From assembly GCA_025360105.1 (NCBI GenBank), contig JANYCT010000081.1, positions 1-64,000 on the forward strand: 64,000 bases of DNA. Reading direction: 5' to 3'. Both the position numbers and the translations under genes were made by a program. This stretch comes from Actinomycetes bacterium (GTDB lineage: Bacteria > Actinomycetota > Acidimicrobiia > Acidimicrobiales > Ilumatobacteraceae). Under the pieces are notes generated by a model. That model worked only from the letters and a program-made list of their open reading frames with translations. It searched no databases and had not been told where the DNA came from. Shown here one piece after another: positions 1 through 7,161 of this stretch; the first letter of the stretch is position 1, and every line of letters starts with the position of its first letter.

Positions 1-399
1 GAGCAGGTCGGTGGCGCCCAGAAGGTGCTCGAGATGGCAGTGGAATACGCCAAGGTGCGCGTGCAGTTCGGCCGCCCCATCGGTTCATTCCAAGCGATCA
101 AGCACAAGTGCGCCGACATGCTGCTCGAAGTCGAGTCTGCCAAGTCCGCTGCGTACTACGGCATGTGGTGCGCCTCGGAGATGAACGATGAACTCGCCTC
201 GGTGGCCTCGCTCGCCAAGGCATATTGCTCCGAGGCCTACTTTCACGCAACGGCCGAGAACATCCAGATCCACGGTGGCATCGGCTTCACCTGGGAGCAC
301 CCGGCGCACCTGTACTTCAAGCGCGCCAAGTCGAGCGAGCTGCTCTTCGGCGATCCCACCTACCACCGCGAGTTGCTCGCGCAGCGCATCGGTATCTGA
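1..399 (+). CDS. Acyl-CoA dehydrogenase, C-terminal part (5' end outside window)
   Basis: The reading frame is open from base 1, so the start lies upstream; 132 residues of the C-terminal helical domain are visible. The segment VQFGRPIGSFQAIKHKCADM near the left end is the classic acyl-CoA dehydrogenase signature (R/Q-F-G-x-P-I-x-x-F-Q), and IHGGIGFTWEHPAHLYFKRA further on is the second family signature, with the glycine-rich turn near the FAD. Such enzymes are soluble flavoproteins that oxidise acyl-CoA to enoyl-CoA in fatty-acid or branched-chain breakdown. Substrate specificity cannot be told from this fragment. A strong hairpin lies 27 bp after the stop, so this is probably the last gene of its transcript. 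Confidence 0.93.
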   Translation, partial: EQVGGAQKVLEMAVEYAKVRVQFGRPIGSFQAIKHKCADMLLEVESAKSAAYYGMWCASEMNDELASVASLAKAYCSEAYFHATAENIQIHGGIGFTWEHPAHLYFKRAKSSELLFGDPTYHRELLAQRIGI

Positions 400-425
400 C
401 CCGAACGCACTCAAGCACTCCGCCG

Positions 426-468
426 CTGGGCGGGAATCGTCTCCGTTCGTGAGTCGGTTCCCGCCCAG
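426..468 (+). terminator. Hairpin after acyl-CoA dehydrogenase
   Basis: CTGGGCGGGAA at 426-436 pairs perfectly with TTCCCGCCCAG at 458-468 (11 bp, 21-nt loop). It lies just downstream of the acyl-CoA dehydrogenase stop and upstream of the promoter for the next gene. There is no T-run after it, so termination is inferred from position and stem strength only. Confidence 0.5.
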
Positions 469-517
469 TTGCGCGCCTGGAGGGGTGTCTCCCGGCTTGG
501 CACGCGCCACTGGTTGG

Positions 518-523
518 TAGGCT
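518..523 (+). promoter_or_regulatory. -10 element TAGGCT, leaderless start at 531
   Basis: TAGGCT ends 7 nt before the GTG at 531, placing the predicted transcript start at or next to the start codon. A TTGGCA at 497-502 is a possible -35 with a short 15-bp spacer. Confidence 0.55.
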
Positions 524-530
524 CGCCGGA

Positions 531-989
531 GTGCCCACCATCACCTTGGTCTTTGTTGTTCTTGCCGCGGTTTTCACATTCGTGCTTGCAGCAGTGGTGG
601 TGGGGCGCGAGGCGCACCGGCTCGACTCGCTGGCCCCTCGTGTCGTGTACGTGGAGGAACAAGCGTTGTCATTCGTATCCGAGCGCCTTCCCGTCGACAC
701 CCAGTCGCGCCTCACGCTCGACGAGCTGGCGCAGTTGCTCACGTTCCATTTGCGCTGGCTGAACACCAAGGGCCTGCAGCCCGATCATGTGATCGACCGC
801 CCGCAGGACATCGACACAACGGTGGTGGTCGACGAGGACAATGTCACTGCATTCCTGATCGGAGAGGCCGAACGCAACGGCGTGGAGATCCTCGACGATG
901 TCGACGTCGTGCGTGTCGTCGAGGCGCATCAGCAGTATTTCGATGCCATCGGTGCTGTTGGTCCGCTGGCCAACGAAATCGACGGCTGA
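531..989 (+). CDS. Small membrane-anchored protein of unknown function
   Basis: 152 residues with a GTG start chosen because a -10 element lies 7 nt upstream and no earlier start fits. Residues about 3-25 form one hydrophobic helix (signal anchor), followed by an acidic soluble domain with many Val, Asp and Glu residues and no cysteine. I do not recognise the family. The soluble part is probably outside or at the membrane face; orientation is not determined. It stands alone between the hairpin at 426-468 and the separately promoted small gene at 1017. Confidence 0.75.
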   Translation: MPTITLVFVVLAAVFTFVLAAVVVGREAHRLDSLAPRVVYVEEQALSFVSERLPVDTQSRLTLDELAQLLTFHLRWLNTKGLQPDHVIDRPQDIDTTVVVDEDNVTAFLIGEAERNGVEILDDVDVVRVVEAHQQYFDAIGAVGPLANEIDG

Positions 990-1002
990 GCCCAAAGGCG
1001 AC

Positions 1003-1008
1003 TAGGTT
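1003..1008 (+). promoter_or_regulatory. -10 element TAGGTT, leaderless start at 1017
   Basis: TAGGTT ends 8 nt before ATG 1017. No Shine-Dalgarno sequence is seen between them. Confidence 0.55.
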
Positions 1009-1016
1009 TTCTCGCC

Positions 1017-1241
1017 ATGGAGCGCCCCGCTCGGTTTGAGCACACCCAGTTTCTCGGCGACAAGCGCACGCAGTTGGTCTACGACGTCGATGCATGGACC
1101 GACGCAGCGGTGATCGACGAGATTGTTGCATCCGAAACCGGTTTGTGTTTTGGGCCCGACACGCTTGTCGAGGCTCGCAACCGGGGTTACACACTGGCCA
1201 CACCCGGAGCGCGCCGCAGGTACCGCAAACCGCGTGCCTGA
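1017..1241 (+). CDS. Small conserved-looking protein of unknown function
   Basis: 74 residues, mixed charged and hydrophobic, no membrane segment or signal peptide, ending in a very basic tail (ARRRYRKPRA). The start is supported by the upstream -10 element. It is followed after 6 nt by the hydrolase-like gene at 1248, which has no visible promoter of its own, so the two are probably one transcript. No family recognised. Confidence 0.65.
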   Translation: MERPARFEHTQFLGDKRTQLVYDVDAWTDAAVIDEIVASETGLCFGPDTLVEARNRGYTLATPGARRRYRKPRA

Positions 1242-1247
1242 GTCGCT

Positions 1248-2006
1248 ATGAACGGGTCGTTCCTCTCGGGAGGACAGAAGCTGGCCAGATATCTCGCCAA
1301 GCCGGCGGGTCGCAGCGAGCCCCTACCCGGGCTCATTTTGTGTCACGGTTTCCCCACCGGCCCCATCGACGCACGGCACTCGGCGGGCACATTCCCCGAA
1401 CTGATCGATCGAGCCGCAAACGAACTCGGCTGGGCGGCGATGACGTTCACCTTTCGCGGGTGCGGCGACAGCGAGGGCGATTTCTCGCTGCAGTCCTGGA
1501 TCGACGATCTCCGCGCAGCGATCGATCATCTCATCGCCGAGTCAGAACCGTCGGGTATCTGGTTGGTCGGCACAAACACTGGTGGGTCTGTCGCGATCTG
1601 TGTCGCTGCCGACGACCCGCGCGTACGCGGTGCGGCGCTGTTGGCGCCTCGCGCCGACTTCGATGATTGGGCCGCTCAGCCTCGCCGGTTCTTGGAGCAC
1701 GCTCGCGACATCGGAGCGGTTCGCTCGCCGGGCTTTCCCAAGGACTTCGACGAGTGGAGCCGCGAGTTCCGTCGTTTTCGCCCGGCCGAGGCTGCACGTC
1801 GGTTCGCACCGCGTCCGCTGCTGGTGATGCATGGTGACGACGACGAGAGCGTTCCGGTTGCCGACGCGCGCATGCTGGCCGAAGCGCATGGCAGCGCCGA
1901 GCTGCGGCTCATCACCGGCGCCGGACATCGGCTTCGGCATGATCCCCGGGCGGTGGCGATCCTGCTCGGCTGGCTCGACCGCCAGCGCATCACCGAGGCC
2001 CTCTGA
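1248..2006 (+). CDS. Alpha/beta-hydrolase-fold protein lacking the Ser nucleophile
   Basis: 252 residues with an alpha/beta-hydrolase layout: an HGFP oxyanion-type motif around residues 33-36, a second strand with RGCGDSEG near 70-77, a nucleophile elbow near 107-112, an acid-containing loop MHGDDDES, and a histidine in GAGHRLRHD near the C-terminus. The elbow reads G-T-N-T-G instead of G-x-S-x-G, so position 110, where the nucleophile should be, is Asn. The acid and His candidates are kept. It may be a non-hydrolytic member of the fold or use another residue. It is probably cotranscribed with the 74-residue gene in front of it, and converges with the glycosyltransferase at 2017. Confidence 0.85.
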   Translation: MNGSFLSGGQKLARYLAKPAGRSEPLPGLILCHGFPTGPIDARHSAGTFPELIDRAANELGWAAMTFTFRGCGDSEGDFSLQSWIDDLRAAIDHLIAESEPSGIWLVGTNTGGSVAICVAADDPRVRGAALLAPRADFDDWAAQPRRFLEHARDIGAVRSPGFPKDFDEWSREFRRFRPAEAARRFAPRPLLVMHGDDDESVPVADARMLAEAHGSAELRLITGAGHRLRHDPRAVAILLGWLDRQRITEAL

Positions 2007-2016
2007 CCCCGCCGCT

Positions 2017-3048
2017 TTACAAACCAGTTTGAGGCCGCCCTGTCTCGTCGCTTGCGCGATAGGTGTCGGTGTCAAAGTTGGGCTCGAGGCCGGCCGAGTG
2101 AGCGAACAGGCTCTGTTCATCAACGGCGCGGGTGCGTGGCAAATGCCGTCGCGCTCGTAATACCGATGGCAAACCCCAGAGCGCGCGAGCGATGGAGCGC
2201 ACTCGTTCAGCCCGGTATGGCCCCTTGATGATGCCCTTGGACTGCACGACGATCCGCGAGCCCCAGACCCGAAGTGCCGCACCCGGGGTAAAGTTCTTCG
2301 CCGCACACAGCAACAGGTTGCGCTGCACGAGTTCGTAACGAGCCGGTTCGCCCAGCAGGCGCGTGGACGCGGCGTGCTGATGGAACACAACGGCGTCGGT
2401 GACAGCAACGGTACGAAGGCCCATCCGTTGGGCCCGAAGTGACCAGTCGACGTCTTCGTAGTACAGGCGGTACCGCTCGTCGATCGGCCCCACCGATGTT
2501 GCACCGAAGGCATCGGCCCGGAACAGCGCCGCGCCGAAGCACGGGCCGAGCACGTCTGCGCCATTGTGAATTTGATCGGCCCAGTGTTGGCCGATGAAGG
2601 CGTTGAACGCCTCGCCGTTCGCGCGGATGACGACCCCGATGCTGTCGACGCGGTCAGGCTGTGCAGCCAACATGACGCGCGGAGCTGCGGCGACGACTGA
2701 GCGATCATCTGTCAGTGCCGCAGCGAGTTTTGCGATGGCTGTCGACTCGACGGTGGCGTCGTCGTTGAGTAGACAGATCATGTCGCCGCGGCGTCGGTGG
2801 GCGAGGCCGATGTTGACCCCGGCGGCGAACCCTCCATTGTGCGAGGACGTCAGCAGGTGGACACCGTCAGCGTCGCGACCGCGCCACGGTGCGCACGCTG
2901 TGCCGCCGTCGGGTGACGCATTGTCGACGAGCACCACGTGTATGTCGATGCCCGTGGAACTGAGCAGTGACTCGACACACGACCGCACGGTCGTGGCGTC
3001 GGATCCATGCACGACGACCACGGCTGTCACGCCCGGTATCGATGTCAC
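2017..3048 (-). CDS. GT2 glycosyltransferase, rhamnosyltransferase-like
   Basis: 343 residues. The N-terminal GT-A domain starts with VTAVVVVHG, then LVDNASPDGG (nucleotide binding), NGGFAAGVNIGL and LLNDDATV, which carries the DxD-like metal-binding Asp pair; YYEDVDWSLRAQRMG later is typical of WbbL/RfbN-type rhamnosyltransferases. It is a cytoplasmic or membrane-associated enzyme transferring a sugar from a nucleotide donor to a lipid-linked glycan; the exact sugar is unknown. The GTG start overlaps the galE stop (GTGA), so the gene is translationally coupled at the end of the ugd-uxs-galE operon. Confidence 0.9.
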   Translation of the reverse strand: MTSIPGVTAVVVVHGSDATTVRSCVESLLSSTGIDIHVVLVDNASPDGGTACAPWRGRDADGVHLLTSSHNGGFAAGVNIGLAHRRRGDMICLLNDDATVESTAIAKLAAALTDDRSVVAAAPRVMLAAQPDRVDSIGVVIRANGEAFNAFIGQHWADQIHNGADVLGPCFGAALFRADAFGATSVGPIDERYRLYYEDVDWSLRAQRMGLRTVAVTDAVVFHQHAASTRLLGEPARYELVQRNLLLCAAKNFTPGAALRVWGSRIVVQSKGIIKGPYRAERVRSIARALWGLPSVLRARRHLPRTRAVDEQSLFAHSAGLEPNFDTDTYRASDETGRPQTGL

Positions 3049-4028
3049 GTGTCGTAACCGTTGGGGTGCGTCGAGTGCCAGCGCCAGGCGCTGCTGATGA
3101 TGTCGTCGAGGCCGTGCACCGGCGACCAGCCGAGGGTGCTGTGCACCAGCGTGGGGTCAGCAAAGACACTGATAGGGTCACCGGCCCGACGAGGCGACAG
3201 CACAGCGGGAGCTGTGCGCCCGCTGATGCGCTCGGTGGCCCGAACGACATCGAACACGCTGCTGCCCACGCCGGTACCGACGTTGAGCGCGGTCGACGCT
3301 CCACCCGAGGTCAGGTAATCGAGAGCGAGCACGTGCGCGTTGGCGAGGTCTTCGACGTGGATGTAGTCGCGGATCGCGGTGCCGTCGGGCGTGGGGTAGT
3401 CGGTGCCGAAGACCTCGACCGGGGCGCCGAGCCCGAGTGCAGCCTTCATCACCACGGGGATGAGGTTGGCGCTGTAGGTCCAGTCCTCGCCGATCGCGTT
3501 GTCGAAGCTCGCACCCGCGGCGTTGAAATAGCGCAGGCTGACGCTGCGCAAGCCAGACGTGATGCCGTACCAGTGCAGGATGCGTTCGATCATCGCCTTG
3601 GTCTCGGCGTACACGCTCTCGGGTCCGATGGGCCAAGACTCGGTGACCGGCACGATCTCGGGTGTGCCATAGACCGAACACGATGACGAGAACACGAAAT
3701 CAGTGACACCCGCGCGGAGCACCGCCTCGATGAGGCGTGCCGAGCCCTCGACGTTGTTGCGCCAGTACTTCGCGGGACTTCGCATGGATTCGCCCACGTT
3801 CTTGTGCGCTGCGAAATGCACCACCGAAGTGACGTGATGATCGGCGCACAGTTGCTCGACCAGCTCGCCATCGGCGATGTCGCCAACAACCAACGGTGCG
3901 CCGAGCACGGCCTCGGAGTGACCAGTGTCGAGCGAGTCGAGCACGACGACGTGGCGCCCGAGTTCACGCAGTTGGCGGACGGTATGTGAGCCGATGTACC
4001 CGGCTCCACCGGTGACGAGCACGGTCAT
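3045..4028 (-). CDS. galE: UDP-glucose 4-epimerase
   Basis: 327 residues, an extended short-chain dehydrogenase. The NAD-binding motif GGAGYIGSH is at residues 7-15, the catalytic Ser lies in FSSSCSVYG near 116, and the Tyr-Lys pair is Y140/K144 (VYAETKAM). FNAAGA and the ...TPDGTAIRDYIHVEDLA segment are diagnostic of GalE. It interconverts UDP-glucose and UDP-galactose. I start it at 4028, not at the longer in-frame extension, because AGGAG precedes this ATG at good spacing and the Rossmann fold begins right away. It lies in the operon ugd - uxs - galE - GT2 feeding the polysaccharide locus. Confidence 0.96.
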   Translation of the reverse strand: MTVLVTGGAGYIGSHTVRQLRELGRHVVVLDSLDTGHSEAVLGAPLVVGDIADGELVEQLCADHHVTSVVHFAAHKNVGESMRSPAKYWRNNVEGSARLIEAVLRAGVTDFVFSSSCSVYGTPEIVPVTESWPIGPESVYAETKAMIERILHWYGITSGLRSVSLRYFNAAGASFDNAIGEDWTYSANLIPVVMKAALGLGAPVEVFGTDYPTPDGTAIRDYIHVEDLANAHVLALDYLTSGGASTALNVGTGVGSSVFDVVRATERISGRTAPAVLSPRRAGDPISVFADPTLVHSTLGWSPVHGLDDIISSAWRWHSTHPNGYDT

Positions 4029-4048
4029 GTCAGCTCCTGAGGTCTGGC

Positions 4049-4993
4049 CTAGAGCGACAGCTCGTGGCGGAATGCTTCGATCATCGGCACGAGTCCATCG
4101 CGCAATGCGACCGTGGGCGACCACCCGAGTGTTGATGTGATGAGCGAGATATCGGGGCAGCGCTGCATTGGGTCGCCCTCGCGCTCGGCCGGTAGCTCGA
4201 CGGTGATGATCTCGCTCGTGGAACCGATGAGATCGACGATGTTCTCGGCGAGTTGGCGCATCGTGAACTCCACTGGGTTGCCGACGTTGACGGGTCCGGT
4301 GATTGGACCGTCGAGTACAGCGATCAGCCCGCGTACTTCGTCGGCCACGTAGCAGAAGCTGCGCGTCTGGCTGCCGTCGCCGTAGAGCGTGATGGGCTCG
4401 CCTCGGAGCGCCTGGCTGATGAAGTTACCGACGACGCGGCCATCATCGGGGCGCATGCGCGGGCCGTAGGTATTGAAGATACGCACGATACGAACTTCGA
4501 CATCGTGCACGCGGTGGTACGCCATCGTGATGGCCTCGGAGAATCGCTTGGCTTCGTCGTAGCAGCTGCGCGGACCGATGGAGCTGACGTTGCCCCAGTA
4601 CGACTCGGGCTGAGGATGCACGAGCGGGTCACCGTACACCTCGCTGGTGCTCGCGAGAAAGAACCTGGCCTGCTTGATGACGGCGAGGTCGAGCAGGTTT
4701 CGTGTGCCGGTGCTACCGACAGCGAGGATCTCGAGCGGGATGGTCGCGAAGTCATTTGGCGATGCTGGGCTGGCGAGGTCCATGACGGCATCGAGCTGTC
4801 CATCGATGAACAACGTGTCGGTCACGTCTTGTTCGAGGAACAGAAATCGTGGATGTTCGGCGAGGTGGGCGATGTTCTCGGGCCGACCACTGATGAAGTT
4901 GTCGACGGCGATGACCTCGTCGCCCCGCGCGAGCAGGGCCTCAGAGAGGTGCGACCCGATGAAACCGGCGCCACCGGCGATCAGCATGCGCAT
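4049..4993 (-). CDS. uxs: UDP-glucuronate decarboxylase (UDP-xylose synthase)
   Basis: 314 residues. GGAGFIGSHL at 7-16 binds NAD; LASPASPNDF, STSEVYGDP and the Y145/K149 pair (SCYDEAKRF), then NTYGPRMRPDDGRVV, are hallmarks of UDP-xylose synthases within the extended SDR family. It would decarboxylate UDP-glucuronate, made by the Ugd encoded just upstream, to UDP-xylose. The gap to ugd is 3 nt and to galE 20 nt, so all three share a transcript. dTDP-glucose 4,6-dehydratase is a related alternative, but the ASPASP segment favours Uxs. Confidence 0.92.
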   Translation of the reverse strand: MRMLIAGGAGFIGSHLSEALLARGDEVIAVDNFISGRPENIAHLAEHPRFLFLEQDVTDTLFIDGQLDAVMDLASPASPNDFATIPLEILAVGSTGTRNLLDLAVIKQARFFLASTSEVYGDPLVHPQPESYWGNVSSIGPRSCYDEAKRFSEAITMAYHRVHDVEVRIVRIFNTYGPRMRPDDGRVVGNFISQALRGEPITLYGDGSQTRSFCYVADEVRGLIAVLDGPITGPVNVGNPVEFTMRQLAENIVDLIGSTSEIITVELPAEREGDPMQRCPDISLITSTLGWSPTVALRDGLVPMIEAFRHELSL

Positions 4994-4996
4994 GGA

Positions 4997-6265
4997 TCAG
5001 CGCCCAACACCCTGATAGCTGAATCCGGTGCGCAGCGCTGCCGCGCGATCGAGCAGATTACGCGTATCGACGATGTTGGCGTGACGAAGGCGCCGCTTGA
5101 CTTCATCGAGGTCGAGCCAGCGGAATTCGTCCCACTCGGTGAGCACGAGCAGCGCGTCGGCACCATCGCAGATCTCGTATGGGTCGGTCCCGACGGAAAT
5201 GGTTGGGTGCTGTTGCACTTGCGGGTCGTATGCATTCACGATGGCGCCGCGGGCCTGCAGCTCGTCGATGATGGCGATGGCCGGCGACTCGCGGAGGTCG
5301 TCGGTGTTGGCCTTGAAGGTGAGGCCCCATGCCGCGATGACGGCTCCATCGAGGTTGCCACCGACGGCGGTCTCGACCTTGGTGACCATGCGCTCGCGCT
5401 GTTCGTCGTTGACCAGGACAACACCCTTGAGCAAGTTGAAGTCGTAGCCGGCGTTCTCGGCGATCTTCACCATGGCCCGCGTGTCTTTCGGGAAGCAACT
5501 GCCGCCCCAACCGGGACCCGGCCTCAAGAACTCGTGCCCGATGCGCTTGTCGTAGCCGATGCCGAGCACGACGTCGTTGACGTCGGCGCCCACGGCCTCG
5601 CACACCGCCGCGACGGCGTTGACGAAGGAAATCTTCGTGGCCAAGAACGCGTTGGCTGCGTACTTGATGGTCTCGGCAGAAGCGGGATCGGTGACGATGA
5701 GGTGCGCAGACGTCTCGGAGTACAGATCGGCGACACGGGTGGCGGCGTTGAGGTCGTCGCTGCCGATGACGACGCGATCGGGCTTCAGGAAGTCGCTGAC
5801 CGCAGAACCCTCGCGCAGGAACTCGGGGTTGGAAACGACCGCTACATCGTGACGACCGAGCACACGCTCGACAACCTTCGTGGAGCCGACCGGCACCGTG
5901 GACTTGTTGACCACCACTGCGTTGGCGGGGAGAAACTTGGCGATTTCGGCTGCGGCTGCCTGCAGGTACGTGAGATCCGCGGATCCGTCGTCGCCCTGTG
6001 GCGTTTGCACACAGAGGTAGGCGAACTCGCACTCCGCGGCTGCCTCCGCCGCGCCGACGACGAAACGCAGGCGTCCGCTGGCGATGCCGGCCTCGACGAT
6101 CTCCTGCAGGCCCGGCTCGTAGATCGGCAGCACACCGCGGGAGAGGCGCTCGATGCGGGCAGGGTCGATGTCGGCGCACACGACGTCGTGGCCGAGGTGT
6201 GCAAAGCACGCGCCGGTCGTGAGACCGACGTAGCCGGTACCGATGATTGCGATTCGTGAACCCAT
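4997..6265 (-). CDS. ugd: UDP-glucose 6-dehydrogenase
   Basis: 422 residues. The N-terminal Rossmann motif GTGYVGL is at 9-15, KSTVPVGST is at 121-129, SNPEFLREGSA follows, and the catalytic cysteine C257 sits in GWGGSCFPKD, with the conserved lysine K210 upstream. It oxidises UDP-glucose to UDP-glucuronate with two NAD. I start at 6265 rather than at an upstream in-frame Met because GAAGGA lies just before this ATG and the fold begins at residue 4. It is first in the operon with uxs, galE and a GT2 gene, divergent from the methyltransferase at 6354. Confidence 0.96.
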   Translation of the reverse strand: MGSRIAIIGTGYVGLTTGACFAHLGHDVVCADIDPARIERLSRGVLPIYEPGLQEIVEAGIASGRLRFVVGAAEAAAECEFAYLCVQTPQGDDGSADLTYLQAAAAEIAKFLPANAVVVNKSTVPVGSTKVVERVLGRHDVAVVSNPEFLREGSAVSDFLKPDRVVIGSDDLNAATRVADLYSETSAHLIVTDPASAETIKYAANAFLATKISFVNAVAAVCEAVGADVNDVVLGIGYDKRIGHEFLRPGPGWGGSCFPKDTRAMVKIAENAGYDFNLLKGVVLVNDEQRERMVTKVETAVGGNLDGAVIAAWGLTFKANTDDLRESPAIAIIDELQARGAIVNAYDPQVQQHPTISVGTDPYEICDGADALLVLTEWDEFRWLDLDEVKRRLRHANIVDTRNLLDRAAALRTGFSYQGVGR

Positions 6266-6338
6266 ATGTCCTTCGTCTGCTGGGGGCTGCGACAGTCTAG
6301 AGGTTTCGAGCCGGGCAGCGTGAGTCACCGTTGACCGC

Positions 6339-6344
6339 TATCGT
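6339..6344 (+). promoter_or_regulatory. -10 element TATCGT, near-leaderless start at 6354
   Basis: TATCGT ends 9 nt before ATG 6354. No ribosome binding site is seen in between. Confidence 0.45.
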
Positions 6345-6353
6345 GGCCACCCA

Positions 6354-7124
6354 ATGGCTTCGAGACGTGAGAGAGCTTCGTTCGAAGAGGCCGATCTCGC
6401 GCTGAAGCGAACGCTCGACGAGCTTGATGAGCATGTACCGAACTACAACGAGTGGCTCAGGTCGTTGGTGGAGCCCGCTTCAGCCGGACGCGTGCTCGAG
6501 GTGGGCGCTGGCAGGGGAACGTTCACCCTCGCACTCCTACAAACGGCCGATCATGTCGTTGCCGTAGAGCCATCTGATCGCGGCTGTGCCGCCATCTCGT
6601 TGACGACAGAGGGTGATCGACGTGTCACAGTCGTACACGGATATTGCGCTGACGCCGCAGCATTGGGGCCATTCGATGGTGCGGTGTTGTCGAACGTGCT
6701 CGAACACATCGAAGACGACGTAGGCGTGCTGCGCGAACTGCGCTCGCTCGTGCGGCCCGGTGGCTGCGTGGCGGTGTTCAGCCCAGCATTCGAGTTGCTG
6801 ATGAGCGACTTCGATCGCTCGATCGGCCACGTGCGCAGGTATCGCAAACGCGACCTCGAGCAACGCTTCGAACGCGCCGGGTTCGACATCGTTGATGCGC
6901 GTTACGCGAACGTGCCGGGGTTCTTCGCCTGGCTGTTGGTGGCTCGCTTGTTGAAGAAGCGGCCCACGGATTCCGCTGTCAGTCGTTTCTATGATCGGCT
7001 CATCGTGCCGACGACGCGCTGGATCGAGTCGCGGGTTGCGCCGCCATTCGGCCAATCGATACTGGTCATTGGCCGGGTGCCCACTTCGGGCGGTGCCACA
7101 GCACAGTCGGATTCTGTGCATTGA
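6354..7124 (+). CDS. Class I SAM-dependent methyltransferase
   Basis: 256 residues. Motif I VLEVGAGRGTF near residues 47-57, the acidic VVAVEPS at the end of strand 2, AVLSNVLEHIEDD as motif IV and LVRPGGCVAVF as motif V give a standard Rossmann methyltransferase. The segment DRSIGHVRRYRKRDL after it is common in methyltransferases of polysaccharide loci. The C-terminal quarter has a hydrophobic stretch (FFAWLLVARLL) that could touch the membrane. The acceptor is unknown. It is divergent from ugd and converges on the membrane protein at 7162. Confidence 0.88.
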   Translation: MASRRERASFEEADLALKRTLDELDEHVPNYNEWLRSLVEPASAGRVLEVGAGRGTFTLALLQTADHVVAVEPSDRGCAAISLTTEGDRRVTVVHGYCADAAALGPFDGAVLSNVLEHIEDDVGVLRELRSLVRPGGCVAVFSPAFELLMSDFDRSIGHVRRYRKRDLEQRFERAGFDIVDARYANVPGFFAWLLVARLLKKRPTDSAVSRFYDRLIVPTTRWIESRVAPPFGQSILVIGRVPTSGGATAQSDSVH

Positions 7125-7161
7125 CGTGATCTGGTCAGTCCTGGGGTCGGTCGGGAATTCT

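Noticed and set aside
4253-6259. 668-codon open frame opposite uxs and ugd
   Set aside because: It is the mirror of two clearly homologous genes; its composition is that of a high-GC antisense shadow and no domain is visible.
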